Positions 27,760 to 36,354 of a DNA stretch of 64,000 nucleotides are shown in pieces. The translations under genes and the position numbers were made by a program. This DNA is from Bacteroidales bacterium (GTDB lineage: Bacteria > Bacteroidota > Bacteroidia > Bacteroidales > UBA932), in contig JAFQHE010000010.1 of the NCBI GenBank assembly GCA_017398125.1, positions 1 through 64,000 on the forward strand, read 5' to 3'. Under the pieces are notes generated by a model. That model was not told the origin of the DNA. It ran no database searches and saw only the letters and a list, made by a program, of their open reading frames with translations. The stretch's first letter is position 1. Every line of letters begins with the position of its first letter.

Positions 27760-30700
27760 TTATTTTTTCAACTCAGCTTTCTTTGCTCTTTTCATGTTAA
27801 GGTCGTATACAATTGGAGTACCTACGAAGATTGAAGAGTAAGCACCAACTATAATACCTACGATCAAAGCACATGCAAATCCTCTGATAACCTCACCACC
27901 GAAGATTGCAATGGCAACCATTACAACCAATGTTGAAACTGAAGTATTCACACAACGTGCAAGAGTGCTGTTCAAAGCCTCATTGATGTTGAGTTTGAGT
28001 TCGCGTTTTGGATACAATACATTGTACTCACGGATACGGTCAAAGATAACCACTGAGTCATTGATTGAGTATCCGATGATTGTAAGGATTGCAGCAATGA
28101 ATGTCTGGTCAACGTCAAGGCTGAATGGAAGGATGCCTGAGAACAATGAGAAGAATCCGATTGTTATGATGGCATCGTGAGCCAATGAGATAAGACCACC
28201 TGTACCCCAAGTCCAGTTGCGGAAACGTGCTGCAATGTACAAGAAGATGGCAATCATTGACAATACAATAGCAACCACTGCATTTCTCTTGATGTCGTCT
28301 GCAATTGTAGGACCAACCTTATCTGAACTGATGATACCGTTAGGGTTGTTTACAGTTGAAGTGAAGTCCTCCAAACTCATCTCTGCATTGTAGAAGCCTT
28401 TCAATGCATTGTACAATTTGGCCTCAACCTCCTGGTCAACCTCTGTAGAGTTGTCAGCAATTTTATATTTGGTTGTAACCTTCATCTGGCTCTCGCCACC
28501 GAACTGTTTAACCTCAACAGTCTCACCGAACTCAGCATTTGCTGCACTTCTGATCTGCTCAGCTGTAACATCCTTGTCAAAACGAAGAACGTATGTTCTA
28601 CCACCTGTAAAGTCAACACCGTAAGAGAATCCCTTGAATGTAATTGAAGCAAGGCTTATGATAACAAGGGCTGAAGACAAAACGTACGCGCTCTTACGAA
28701 GTTTAACAAAGTCAATATGTACATTCTGCAAGAAACCTCTTGAGAAGCTGTTGTCAAATGTAATGTTTTTGCCTTTGTCAAGTCTCGCCTCGAAGATAAG
28801 TCTTGAGATGAAGATTGAGCTCAACATTGAGGTGATGATACCAACTACCAATGTGGTTGCAAAACCTTGAACAGGACCTGAACCGAAGATGAACAATACG
28901 ATACCGGTGATGATGGTTGTCAAGTTACCGTCAATGATAGCGGAGTATGCATTGTTGTAACCATCCTTGATGGCAGTTCTCAACTGTTTGCCGGCTCTCA
29001 ACTCCTCTTTAATACGCTCATAGATGATAACGTTTGCATCCACTGCCATACCCATTGTCAATACCAAACCTGCAATACCAGGCAATGTAAGAACAGCGCC
29101 GAATGATGCCAAAGCACCAAACAAGAACAAAGCATTGCAAAGAAGGGCAATGTTTGCAACAATACCTGCACCATTGTAGAAGATGATCATATATACAAGT
29201 ACAAGGCAGAATGCAAGGATGAATGAGATGAAACCTGCATTGATTGACTCAGAACCCAAGCTTGGTCCTACAACCTGCTCTTGAATGATAGTTGCAGGAG
29301 CTGGAAGCTTACCTGATTTCAATACGTTTGCCAAGTCCTCAGCCTCAGTAATTGTAAAGTTACCGGTAATCTGTGAGCGACCGCCTGTAATCTCTGACTG
29401 TACTGTAGGGAAAGAGTATACCATTCCGTCCAATACGATTGCAATCTGTTTCTGAAGGTTGTCAGCAGTAAGTCTTGCCCAGATGCGGCTACCCTCTGCA
29501 TTCATAACCATATCAACCTGAGGAGCACCACCTGTGTTGCCGTATGCAACAGAAGCGTCGCTTACCATACCGCCATCAAGAGGAGCTTTGCCGTCACGTG
29601 TGTTGGCTTTGATTGCCACCAACTCGTAAAGTACTCCTGAAGGATCGAACTGACTTGGCTGTACAGTCCACATAGCTCTAAGCTCTGCAGGAAGAAGAGC
29701 CTGTACCTGAGGCATCTTCAAATATGTATTGATAAGAGCTGTATCTTTATAGTGTGCTCTACCGATGCAAGCGCCCGGAGCCAACTGGCCGTTGTAAACG
29801 CTTGGATTAAGAACTGCAAACAAAGGGTTCTCTTTTGCCCATGCAGCAGCATCTGTAGAGAGGCTGTCATTTGCCAAAAGCTCGCTTGCAGCATCTTTAG
29901 CTGTAGTGTCAGCCTCTGCTACCTCACTCTCTGTTGAAAGAAGATCTTTCAATGCTGCATTTGCCTCAGCCAAGAATGGGTAGATCTCTGAATTGTCGTA
30001 TGTAGGCCAGAACTCCAATGAAGCTGTACCTTGAAGCAGTTTTCTTACACGCTCAGGCTCTTTTACACCTGGAAGCTCCACAAGGATTCTTCCTGAGTTG
30101 CCCAACTTCTGAATGTTTGGCTGGGTTACACCAAAGCGGTCAATACGGTTTCTCAATACGTTGAATGAGTTGGCAATTGCACTCTCAGCCTCCTCGCGGA
30201 TAACTTTGATTACATCTGCATTGCTTGTCTCAGGGTTGATTTTGTCACGCATTTCGTATGTGCCGAATACGCTTGCCAATCTTTTGCCTGGAGCAACCTC
30301 ATCCCAGCTCTCTGCAAATAGAGTGATGAAATCCTCACGTGAATTTGCCTCTTTCTGTGTTGCAAGAGCCAATGCCTGCTCAAATTCAGGTGACTGGTTT
30401 CCATCAGCCAATGCTTTGATAAGATCCTTTACCTGAACCTGAAGCATAACGTTCATACCGCCCTTCAAGTCAAGACCCAAGTTGATCTCTTTTGCTTTTA
30501 CATCCTTGTAAGTGTAACCCAAGAACACTTTCTCAGAAGAGATTGAGTCAATGTAAAATCTGTTTTTCTCTTTAGCAATTGAGTCAAGATAAAAAGCTTT
30601 ATCCACCTCTGCTACTTTTGCGAATTGGGCACTCTGCTTAACTGCTTCAACAGCAGCCTCTGCATACTTCTCTGCCTTCTTCTCCTGATGCGATGTAGCC

Positions 30701-30777
30701 CATGTAAACGATAATTGGTAAACGCAGGCCAACGCTACTAGAATTGCCACAAATTTAATGGCGCCTTTACTTTGCAT
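27760..30777 (-). CDS. secDF: Fused protein-export protein SecDF
   Basis: Encodes 1005 aa; SecD and SecF in one chain, as in other Bacteroidota. It uses the proton gradient to pull exported proteins through SecYEG. N-terminal helix (about 8-27), the periplasmic P1 domain starting at LGLDLKGGMNVMLQV, SecD membrane part (GLVLTMGMAVDANVIIYERI, FIFGSGPVQGFATTL), then SecF with YGVDFTGGRTYVLRF and GYSINDSVVIFDRIREY. The P1 domain holds an extended insertion. It is a single-gene unit with its own promoter and terminator. Confidence 0.97.
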   Translation of the reverse strand: MQSKGAIKFVAILVALACVYQLSFTWATSHQEKKAEKYAEAAVEAVKQSAQFAKVAEVDKAFYLDSIAKEKNRFYIDSISSEKVFLGYTYKDVKAKEINLGLDLKGGMNVMLQVQVKDLIKALADGNQSPEFEQALALATQKEANSREDFITLFAESWDEVAPGKRLASVFGTYEMRDKINPETSNADVIKVIREEAESAIANSFNVLRNRIDRFGVTQPNIQKLGNSGRILVELPGVKEPERVRKLLQGTASLEFWPTYDNSEIYPFLAEANAALKDLLSTESEVAEADTTAKDAASELLANDSLSTDAAAWAKENPLFAVLNPSVYNGQLAPGACIGRAHYKDTALINTYLKMPQVQALLPAELRAMWTVQPSQFDPSGVLYELVAIKANTRDGKAPLDGGMVSDASVAYGNTGGAPQVDMVMNAEGSRIWARLTADNLQKQIAIVLDGMVYSFPTVQSEITGGRSQITGNFTITEAEDLANVLKSGKLPAPATIIQEQVVGPSLGSESINAGFISFILAFCLVLVYMIIFYNGAGIVANIALLCNALFLFGALASFGAVLTLPGIAGLVLTMGMAVDANVIIYERIKEELRAGKQLRTAIKDGYNNAYSAIIDGNLTTIITGIVLFIFGSGPVQGFATTLVVGIITSMLSSIFISRLIFEARLDKGKNITFDNSFSRGFLQNVHIDFVKLRKSAYVLSSALVIISLASITFKGFSYGVDFTGGRTYVLRFDKDVTAEQIRSAANAEFGETVEVKQFGGESQMKVTTKYKIADNSTEVDQEVEAKLYNALKGFYNAEMSLEDFTSTVNNPNGIISSDKVGPTIADDIKRNAVVAIVLSMIAIFLYIAARFRNWTWGTGGLISLAHDAIITIGFFSLFSGILPFSLDVDQTFIAAILTIIGYSINDSVVIFDRIREYNVLYPKRELKLNINEALNSTLARCVNTSVSTLVVMVAIAIFGGEVIRGFACALIVGIIVGAYSSIFVGTPIVYDLNMKRAKKAELKK

Positions 30778-30848
30778 TTTATATAGTTTTTATGATTTAT
30801 AATTCAGGTTCAGCCAAAGCATAACTCTGATAAATTTAAAATAAGGCG

Positions 30849-30856
30849 CAAATTTA
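30849..30856 (-). promoter_or_regulatory. Promoter -7 element of secDF
   Basis: The minus strand reads TAAATTTG, matching TAnnTTTG, 71 bases before the secDF ATG. Its -33 region is weak and overlaps the divergent promoter of the next gene. Confidence 0.5.
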
Positions 30857-30886
30857 CAATTTTTTCCTAATATATAAAGTATTTCA

Positions 30887-30894
30887 TATCTTTG
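30887..30894 (+). promoter_or_regulatory. Promoter -7 element of the PD40/SPOR gene
   Basis: TATCTTTG, a full -7 match, 34 bases before the ATG at 30929. A run of T (30861-30865) occupies the -33 position. Confidence 0.55.
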
Positions 30895-30928
30895 TTGATG
30901 CATTTTTGCATAAAATCCTAAAAAGACC

Positions 30929-32770
30929 ATGAGATTTTTTACTTTTTTTTGCCTCATTCTTTCGGTGTCAGTATGTGTGTATGGACAGAATTTTACCGAA
31001 AATGAGAAAAAAGCAGCAAACCTTCATAATCAATATAAATTTGAGCAGGCTGTAGGTATATACAATGATATTCTGTCGAAAACAACTGATTCAGTAGCCA
31101 GAGCTGCTCTGGAGAGCAAGATTATACAGAGTGAAAACGGAAAGAGTCTACTGGATTTTGCATTCAAGCCGGATGTTGTGGCAAGGGAGACATTCGCAAG
31201 GGGAGATTTTTATCTGCACTATCCTGGTTTTAAGGATGGTTCTTGGGTCTTGACTCCAAAGTCATTGGTGGCGGATCCAATGGGTGGGGAGTTTCCGGTA
31301 ATGAATTATCTGTCGGGAAGCGAAAAGTTGTATTTTTCAGCACCTGACAACAGCGGTTCCTGGAACATTTACTATACGGTAAAAATCAATGATACACTCT
31401 GGAGTGCGCCAATAATACTGAATGAAAATATTACTTCAGTAGGAAATGAACTCTTTCCAGTTGTGAGTCCTAACGGTAAATACCTCTATTTTTCGTCAAA
31501 CGGACATTATGGGGTGGGTGGATATGATCTCTATGTAAGTGAGTGGAATGAGGAACTTTCCGATTGGGGTGTGCCACAAAACATGGGCTTCCCTTACTCG
31601 TCGCCTGCAAATGATTACCTTTTTTATAATACTCCCGACGGCCTCTACTCAATATTTGCCTCAGACAGGGAGTGTGCGGCGGATAAGATGACCATATATG
31701 CTGTCAAGTTTGAGAATATGCCGCTAAAGAAATCCATTACCTCCGAAGAGGCTGCAAAGATTGCGCGTCTGGAGTCTGCAGGAGTGGTGTCTGTTTCTGC
31801 AGATGGTCCCGATCAGGCAATGGGAGCGGCTGTAATTGATGACGACAGTGAATATTCCAACGCTGTTGATAGGGTTCGAAAGTTGCAGCAGCAAGTAGCT
31901 GATGCCATTGCAAAAGAGTCTGCAAGCAGGGATCTCTACAATAAACTTACCAATCCTGATGATCTTAAGGCTCTTGAGAGAACGATTGCCCAACAGGAGC
32001 TTGAGACCCTCTCATTGCAGAATGAGGTAAATGCAGCGGTAAGGGAGCTTCAGACCATAGAGCTTGAACTCCTTTCCAAGGGTATTTTTGTACCTGAGGT
32101 CAATTTGGGCAATGAGAAAAAAATAGAGGAGACCGAAAAGGTTCCAACCTTCGCCTTTGCAAATATGAGTATGGGAAAGACCCCTGAACTGAATGTTGAG
32201 ATTCCGGAGCCGGAAGTTGACTTGTCTTTCAGAATTCTGGATACAGCACAGCTCATTGACATCAAGGAGTTTCCTGACGGACTTGTCTACCAGATACAGC
32301 TCTTTACACTTACACGCAAAGCTTCGGTCAAAGCCCTCAAGGGTTTGAGTCCTGTGTTTGAAAGAAGGACCTCAAGCGGAAAATATACATACTCTGTAGG
32401 AATATTTGACAACTATAAATCTGCGTTGTCAAACCTTAATAAAGTGCGCAAAAGAGGATTTTCATCTGCAGCCATTACCGCATATAGAGATGGTGCATAC
32501 ATGAATGTTACAAAGGCAAGGGCTTTGGAGAAGGAGATTGCAGAGTCTGCGGTATATCAGGTTGTTATAGTGGGGTATCCGGATTCTTTGCCTGGGGAGG
32601 TGCTGACTGTAATAAGAACTTCTACCGAGAAGGATATTGCAAAAATCACTGATGGCGGTGTTGTGAAATATGTAATAGGTCCGTTCGGAAAAGCAGACGA
32701 GGCCAATATTTTGGCAACTGCAATCAAAGCTGTGTCAGATAAACAGATAAATGTTGAAAGTTTAAAATAA
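30929..32770 (+). CDS. Secreted TPR/PD40-propeller protein with SPOR-like end
   Basis: Encodes 613 aa. The signal peptide is at 1-20 (ends VCVYGQ). Next is a short TPR-like helical pair (EKKAANLHNQYKFEQAVGIY), a PD40-type beta-propeller (GSEKLYFSAPDNSGSW; FPVVSPNGKYLYFSSNGHYG; NDYLFYNTPDGLYSIFASDR), a coiled coil (about 312-380) and C-terminal SPOR-like domains (VYQIQLFTLTRKASVKAL, YSVGIFDNYKSALSNLNKV). SPOR domains bind denuded peptidoglycan. It is likely a periplasmic or envelope-bound protein. The layout partly recalls PorE-type type-IX secretion accessory proteins, but lacks their OmpA domain, so the role is open. Confidence 0.75.
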   Translation: MRFFTFFCLILSVSVCVYGQNFTENEKKAANLHNQYKFEQAVGIYNDILSKTTDSVARAALESKIIQSENGKSLLDFAFKPDVVARETFARGDFYLHYPGFKDGSWVLTPKSLVADPMGGEFPVMNYLSGSEKLYFSAPDNSGSWNIYYTVKINDTLWSAPIILNENITSVGNELFPVVSPNGKYLYFSSNGHYGVGGYDLYVSEWNEELSDWGVPQNMGFPYSSPANDYLFYNTPDGLYSIFASDRECAADKMTIYAVKFENMPLKKSITSEEAAKIARLESAGVVSVSADGPDQAMGAAVIDDDSEYSNAVDRVRKLQQQVADAIAKESASRDLYNKLTNPDDLKALERTIAQQELETLSLQNEVNAAVRELQTIELELLSKGIFVPEVNLGNEKKIEETEKVPTFAFANMSMGKTPELNVEIPEPEVDLSFRILDTAQLIDIKEFPDGLVYQIQLFTLTRKASVKALKGLSPVFERRTSSGKYTYSVGIFDNYKSALSNLNKVRKRGFSSAAITAYRDGAYMNVTKARALEKEIAESAVYQVVIVGYPDSLPGEVLTVIRTSTEKDIAKITDGGVVKYVIGPFGKADEANILATAIKAVSDKQINVESLK

Positions 32771-32772
32771 GT

Positions 32773-32803
32773 TTTGTTCTTCAAGAAAATTTACATACAT
32801 TTG
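32773..32803 (+). promoter_or_regulatory. Promoter of tRNA-Ser
   Basis: TTTG at 32773-32776, 19 bp, then TACATTTG at 32796-32803: full match to the Bacteroidota promoter consensus, about 50 bases before the tRNA. Confidence 0.8.
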
Positions 32804-32852
32804 CAGTCCCAATGAATGTTTGTGCAAACAAACCCATCCGTTGAGGGGATTT

Positions 32853-32939
32853 GGTGAGATGGGTGAGTGGCTTAAACCAACAGTTTGCTAAACTGTCGTA
32901 CGGGTAACCGTACCGGGGGTTCGAATCCCCCTCTCACCG
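32853..32939 (+). tRNA. tRNA-Ser (anticodon GCU)
   Basis: 87 nt class II tRNA. Acceptor GGTGAGA pairs with TCTCACC; discriminator G. The anticodon loop TTGCTAA gives GCU (codons AGC/AGU). A long variable arm (CGTACGGGTAACCGTACC region) and a T-loop GTTCGAATC are present. The 3' CCA is not encoded. Confidence 0.97.
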
Positions 32940-32943
32940 CAGA

Positions 32944-32988
32944 AAAGAGGTTGTAATGAGCTGGTTATCAGCAATTTACAACCTCTTT
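32944..32988 (+). terminator. Terminator of tRNA-Ser
   Basis: AAAGAGGTTGTAA (32944-32956) pairs perfectly with TTACAACCTCTTT (32976-32988), a 13-bp stem ending in T residues, five bases after the tRNA. Confidence 0.75.
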
Positions 32989-32989
32989 C

Positions 32990-33303
32990 TGATTTCTATC
33001 CACCCAATAAATCGCCCAAATCTGGGCGGTTTGTAACACCCCATATAAGGTAATGTGGACAAAAACGGTTGGTGATACCCTATATAACATATTGATAAAT
33101 AGAAAGATGTAGTAAATTAGATGAAACGCGTTCATCTAATTTATTATTTTATGTCAAAAACAAGACGAGAAAGATGCCCGGTATGGACCTCACATTCAAA
33201 ATAAATTACATTTGATTTCCGGATCAGATATTTCATATTTGATTGAATTATACTACCTTTACAGCAATAATTCCAAAACAAACACATATTAATATTCAGA
33301 ACT
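32990..33303. other. Intergenic region after tRNA-Ser with two hairpins
   Basis: 314 bp without a gene. A 10-bp hairpin (33009-33032, AAATCGCCCA with TGGGCGGTTT) and a 13-bp hairpin (33113-33143) are visible. No integrase, att-like duplication of the tRNA end or other mobile remnant was found. Confidence 0.6.
33113..33143. other. Perfect 13-bp inverted repeat
   Basis: TAAATTAGATGAA (33113-33125), loop ACGCG, TTCATCTAATTTA (33131-33143). AT-rich, no clear U-tract. It could be a terminator, an operator or a cruciform site; it lies 160 bp before the YegP-type gene. Confidence 0.55.
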
Positions 33304-33636
33304 ATGGGAAAATTTGTAATTTCAACAAGAAAGAATGGAGAGTTCCAGTTCAATCTTAAAGCAACTAACGGTCAAGTGATTCTTACAAGTGAGGGTTATA
33401 CAACAAAGGCTGCATGTTTGAATGGTGTTGAGTCTGTAAAGAAAAATGCGGCTGTAGAGGCAAGATATGAGAAGAAAACTGCTGCAAGCGGCAAGTTCCA
33501 TTTTAATCTTAAGGCTACAAACGGTCAAGTTATCGGATCAAGCCAGATGTATGCTTCAGAGAAGACCAGAGACAATGGTATAGCTTCAGTTATGAGAAAC
33601 GCTCCTGAGGCTGAAGTTGTGGAGATTGCTGGATAA
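33304..33636 (+). CDS. YegP-type DUF1508 protein
   Basis: Encodes 110 aa made of two repeats of about 50 residues, each with FxFNLKATNGQVI followed by S..Y and a closing GI/GVxSVxxNA. This is the DUF1508/YegP pattern. Function is not established; E. coli YegP is a small soluble protein. Single gene, closed by a strong terminator. Confidence 0.93.
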   Translation: MGKFVISTRKNGEFQFNLKATNGQVILTSEGYTTKAACLNGVESVKKNAAVEARYEKKTAASGKFHFNLKATNGQVIGSSQMYASEKTRDNGIASVMRNAPEAEVVEIAG

Positions 33637-33659
33637 TTTTATTACAGAAGAGATTAGGA

Positions 33660-33686
33660 GGCTGGAACCCGGTTCCAGCCTTTTTT
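33660..33686 (+). terminator. Terminator of the YegP-type gene
   Basis: GGCTGGAACC (33660-33669) and GGTTCCAGCC (33671-33680) form a GC-rich hairpin followed by TTTTTT. It also overlaps the end of the opposite-strand NUDIX gene. Confidence 0.85.
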
Positions 33687-34284
33687 ATTTCTGCAATGAT
33701 GCTCCATTTGTGCAGAAGTATCTCCATAGCGGTGCTGCCATTAGAGCCTGTGATATAAGGTTGTTCTCAAGCAGGGCCTCTACCTCCTGACGGGAGAGCA
33801 GATGTACAGAGATGTCTTCTGTATGGTCAAGATGCTGGGTGCCAATCTTTTCAACACCTGTTGCCACAAAGCAATGGGTGTAGTTGTTGGTGGTTGAGGA
33901 GTTGCCGCTTATGGTCATTATCTCTTTCCACTGGCCGTTGCCGTATCCTGTCTCCTCGAGAAGTTCACGTTTGGCTGCATCAAGAGGTGTTTCACCCTTT
34001 TCAATTACACCGGCACATATCTCATAACAGGTGAGGCCAATGCCATGCCGGTACTGACGTTCCATAACGAATTCTCCATCCCTGGTTATGGCAATGACAT
34101 TAACCCAATCGGGGTATTCAAGCACATAGAACTCATCATTGGTGCGTCCGTCGGGAAGCTCAACCTTATCTCTTCTTACGGTAAGCCAGGGCCTGTTGAA
34201 AAGATATTCGCTTTCAACTATTTTCCACTTTCTGTCTGTTCCAACTGCTTTTTCTGTAAACTCGTTTTTATCTGATCTGTTCAT
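33685..34284 (-). CDS. NUDIX hydrolase (ADP-sugar pyrophosphatase-like)
   Basis: Encodes 199 aa. An intact NUDIX box, G-x5-E-x7-REUxEExGU, is seen as GVIEKGETPLDAAKRELLEE followed by TGY. The preceding strands (MERQYRHGIGLTCYEICAG) are typical of ADP-ribose/ADP-sugar pyrophosphatases. The exact substrate cannot be read from sequence. It lies 13 bp after a thioredoxin-like lipoprotein gene on the same strand. Confidence 0.9.
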   Translation of the reverse strand: MNRSDKNEFTEKAVGTDRKWKIVESEYLFNRPWLTVRRDKVELPDGRTNDEFYVLEYPDWVNVIAITRDGEFVMERQYRHGIGLTCYEICAGVIEKGETPLDAAKRELLEETGYGNGQWKEIMTISGNSSTTNNYTHCFVATGVEKIGTQHLDHTEDISVHLLSRQEVEALLENNLISQALMAAPLWRYFCTNGASLQK

Positions 34285-34297
34285 TGCCGGTTACATT

Positions 34298-35353
34298 TTA
34301 ATTCTCTACTGCAGTGTGATTCTTTCCGATGATACGGTTGAAGTACTCAATTACCTCTCCGGTGCCGGCATCTTTAAGGAGAACCTCTTTATTGTTGTTG
34401 AGCAGATAGATGCTCGGGATGCCCCTTATGCCGTACAACTCATTTGTTTCAAATTGGTTGAGGTGGTCGCGTGCATAGATCCAATTTGAGGGGGTGGATT
34501 CATGGCGCTCCATCCATGCCGTCACATCTTTGTCTATGTACATTGAAAGAATCTTGAGCCTGCCGTTCTCCACCAAGTCATTTACTGCGGGGGTCTCTGC
34601 CAGCGCATTCTGAATCTCTTTACAGCTGGCACAGCCTGGATTGTTGAAATAAATGAGCAGATATTCTGCTTTTGTCCTATGTAGGGATGAGTATCCTCTC
34701 GCAGAATTTCCATCAACCATATATTCAAACTTGAAGTCGTTGGCCTTTTTGCCTTTCCGGTTAAGCATTACCATCTTTTGCTGGTAGTGGTACTGCATCT
34801 TATGAAGGGAATCGATGCTCTTAAGAGCAAGTATGGATTCAACAGCCGGTATATAGAGCTCCTCATTGAGGTAAGGGGAGTTCGGGTTATAGAGAAAAGT
34901 TTCACTCAATTCAATAAGTCCAAGAAGAGGCCGTCTGTATCCGGCAAGATAGAGTGAGTCTGCTATTGCAAATATCTTTTTATGGGAGGTCTCTATAATT
35001 TTTTTTGCGGCATCGCCTACTCTGTCGGGCTCTGTACGGTTGAGAGATTCAACAGAACCAAGCATCTGTATATATGTTGAGTATGCCTTTTTGAACTCAT
35101 CCTTTCCAATAGAGACAAGTGATGTATCCTTTTGTGCATTCCTGATATATTTGTCCCAAAAGTGTTCTGACAAGTAGAGAAGCTCATCTACAGGGTCTGT
35201 AATGTAAAGTGGGGCGTTCATATATGGAAACTCTGTGGCGAAACCATCATCTTTAGTGATGTGCTTGTTGTTTTTATTGGAACTTCCGCAACCTTGGCAA
35301 CAGATGACCGTCAATAAGGATAGTATGGCGGATGTTAAAAGTGAAGATCTCAT
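34298..35353 (-). CDS. Thioredoxin-like lipoprotein (CxxC)
   Basis: Encodes 351 aa from the ATG at 35353 (MRSSLLTSAIL), chosen because it begins a lipoprotein signal (ending CCQGCGSS). A helical N-terminal half (about 40-200) is followed by a thioredoxin fold with NNPGCASCKE (CxxC) and a GIRGIPSIYLLN cis-Pro loop. The arrangement is like Bacteroidales DUF5106-type disulfide proteins. It is probably a periplasmic disulfide reductase. The partner is unknown. Confidence 0.8.
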   Translation of the reverse strand: MRSSLLTSAILSLLTVICCQGCGSSNKNNKHITKDDGFATEFPYMNAPLYITDPVDELLYLSEHFWDKYIRNAQKDTSLVSIGKDEFKKAYSTYIQMLGSVESLNRTEPDRVGDAAKKIIETSHKKIFAIADSLYLAGYRRPLLGLIELSETFLYNPNSPYLNEELYIPAVESILALKSIDSLHKMQYHYQQKMVMLNRKGKKANDFKFEYMVDGNSARGYSSLHRTKAEYLLIYFNNPGCASCKEIQNALAETPAVNDLVENGRLKILSMYIDKDVTAWMERHESTPSNWIYARDHLNQFETNELYGIRGIPSIYLLNNNKEVLLKDAGTGEVIEYFNRIIGKNHTAVEN

Positions 35354-35588
35354 AATAGTCAATGTATGTAGTGATGGTAACTCCACCGGTTCGGACAACC
35401 GGCATGTAAAGATAGGGTAAAAATTCCTTTGAGTATAAACCTTATACCAAAATAAATGTTAATGAGTATCAATTCCTGAATAATGATGCAGAGTGTAAAG
35501 TGCAATCAGAAACAGTAACAAATGGTAAAGCAACAGGATTGAATCAGCAAAGTAAACAATAACATAATATAAACTAATGGAGGTAAAG

Positions 35589-35951
35589 ATGAAACATCTG
35601 AATCATATTGACAAGAGCCGCTTCCTTAATGAGATCTACAACTATGAATCCAGTCCCGAAAAATTTACATATATAGGCAAGATTCCAAGTATGGTGGTTT
35701 TTGCCTCCCCGCACAACAAGTTCTGTGTAGAGCTGGAGCCGGCATTGGAGATTATCGCAAAGAGGCGTAAGGATAGATACAAAGTCTACTATGTAAATAC
35801 GGCAGAAGAGCCTGAAATGGCACGTAACTTCATAAAACAGAGAGTTCCGGTAATCTATATCTGCCCAATTGGAACTGCTCCTACAGTGGTCTCGGAGACA
35901 ATAAATGTAAGGGATCTTTTCAGCCTCGCCGACAGATTATTGGCCAAGTAA
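35589..35951 (+). CDS. Thioredoxin-fold protein without CxxC
   Basis: Encodes 120 aa from the ATG at 35589, preceded by GGAGG with a 5-base gap, a rare clear Shine-Dalgarno. An ATG at 35577 would add four residues but contains that ribosome site. Thioredoxin-like strands are visible (MVVFASPHNKFC, YKVYYVNTAEE, VPVIYICP with the cis-Pro position), but the active-site motif is replaced by a single Cys. It is probably non-redox. It is divergent from the thioredoxin-like lipoprotein, and its stop runs into the tRNA-Pro promoter. Confidence 0.65.
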   Translation: MKHLNHIDKSRFLNEIYNYESSPEKFTYIGKIPSMVVFASPHNKFCVELEPALEIIAKRRKDRYKVYYVNTAEEPEMARNFIKQRVPVIYICPIGTAPTVVSETINVRDLFSLADRLLAK

Positions 35952-35971
35952 TGCAATTTTTTCACATTTTT

Positions 35972-36002
35972 TTTGGAAATAAAAAAAATAGTCATACCTT
36001 TG
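35972..36002 (+). promoter_or_regulatory. Promoter of tRNA-Pro
   Basis: TTTG at 35972-35975, 19 bp, TACCTTTG at 35995-36002: full consensus, about 45 bases before the tRNA. Confidence 0.8.
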
Positions 36003-36046
36003 CATCCGCTTTGGGTTTCAAATCAAGGCGAGTTCTTAAAGGTAAT

Positions 36047-36120
36047 CGGGATGTGGCGCAGTTGGTTAGCGCATCTGCTTTGGGAGCAGAGGGTCCTCCG
36101 TTCGAGTCGGAGTATCCCGA
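36047..36120 (+). tRNA. tRNA-Pro (anticodon UGG)
   Basis: 74 nt. Acceptor CGGGATG with TATCCCG (one G-T pair), discriminator A. Anticodon stem CTGCT/AGCAG region with loop TTTGGGA gives UGG. T-arm CTCCG-TTCGAGT-CGGAG. No encoded CCA. Confidence 0.97.
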
Positions 36121-36266
36121 CAGAAAAGCACTTACAAGAGATTGTGAGTGCTTTTTTTGTCTCCAATTCAGGTTTACATTGGGCGCACTACCACATTCCC
36201 AGATTGCCCCACATTACCCACATTACCACATTATCGTATATTGCGCGGCTGCAGGCTCCCAAAATA

Positions 36267-36300
36267 AAAGACCTGCAGGCTCCAGGAGTTGCAGGTCTTT
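36267..36300. terminator. Terminator-like hairpin between tRNA-Pro and the Na/Pi gene
   Basis: AAAGACCTGCA (36267-36277) pairs with TGCAGGTCTTT (36290-36300), 11 bp, with A/T-rich ends serving both directions. Confidence 0.65.
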
Positions 36301-36354
36301 GTACAATGTGGATCTGATTGCATTTCTGCCCACATGAAGGCAGGTTGCTCAGAA

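Noticed and set aside
32853..33303. Mobile-element integration at tRNA-Ser
   Set aside because: No duplicated tRNA 3' end, integrase or phage gene lies downstream.
35951..36337. Open frames across tRNA-Pro
   Set aside because: They read through a complete tRNA and its promoter and terminator and encode no recognisable protein.
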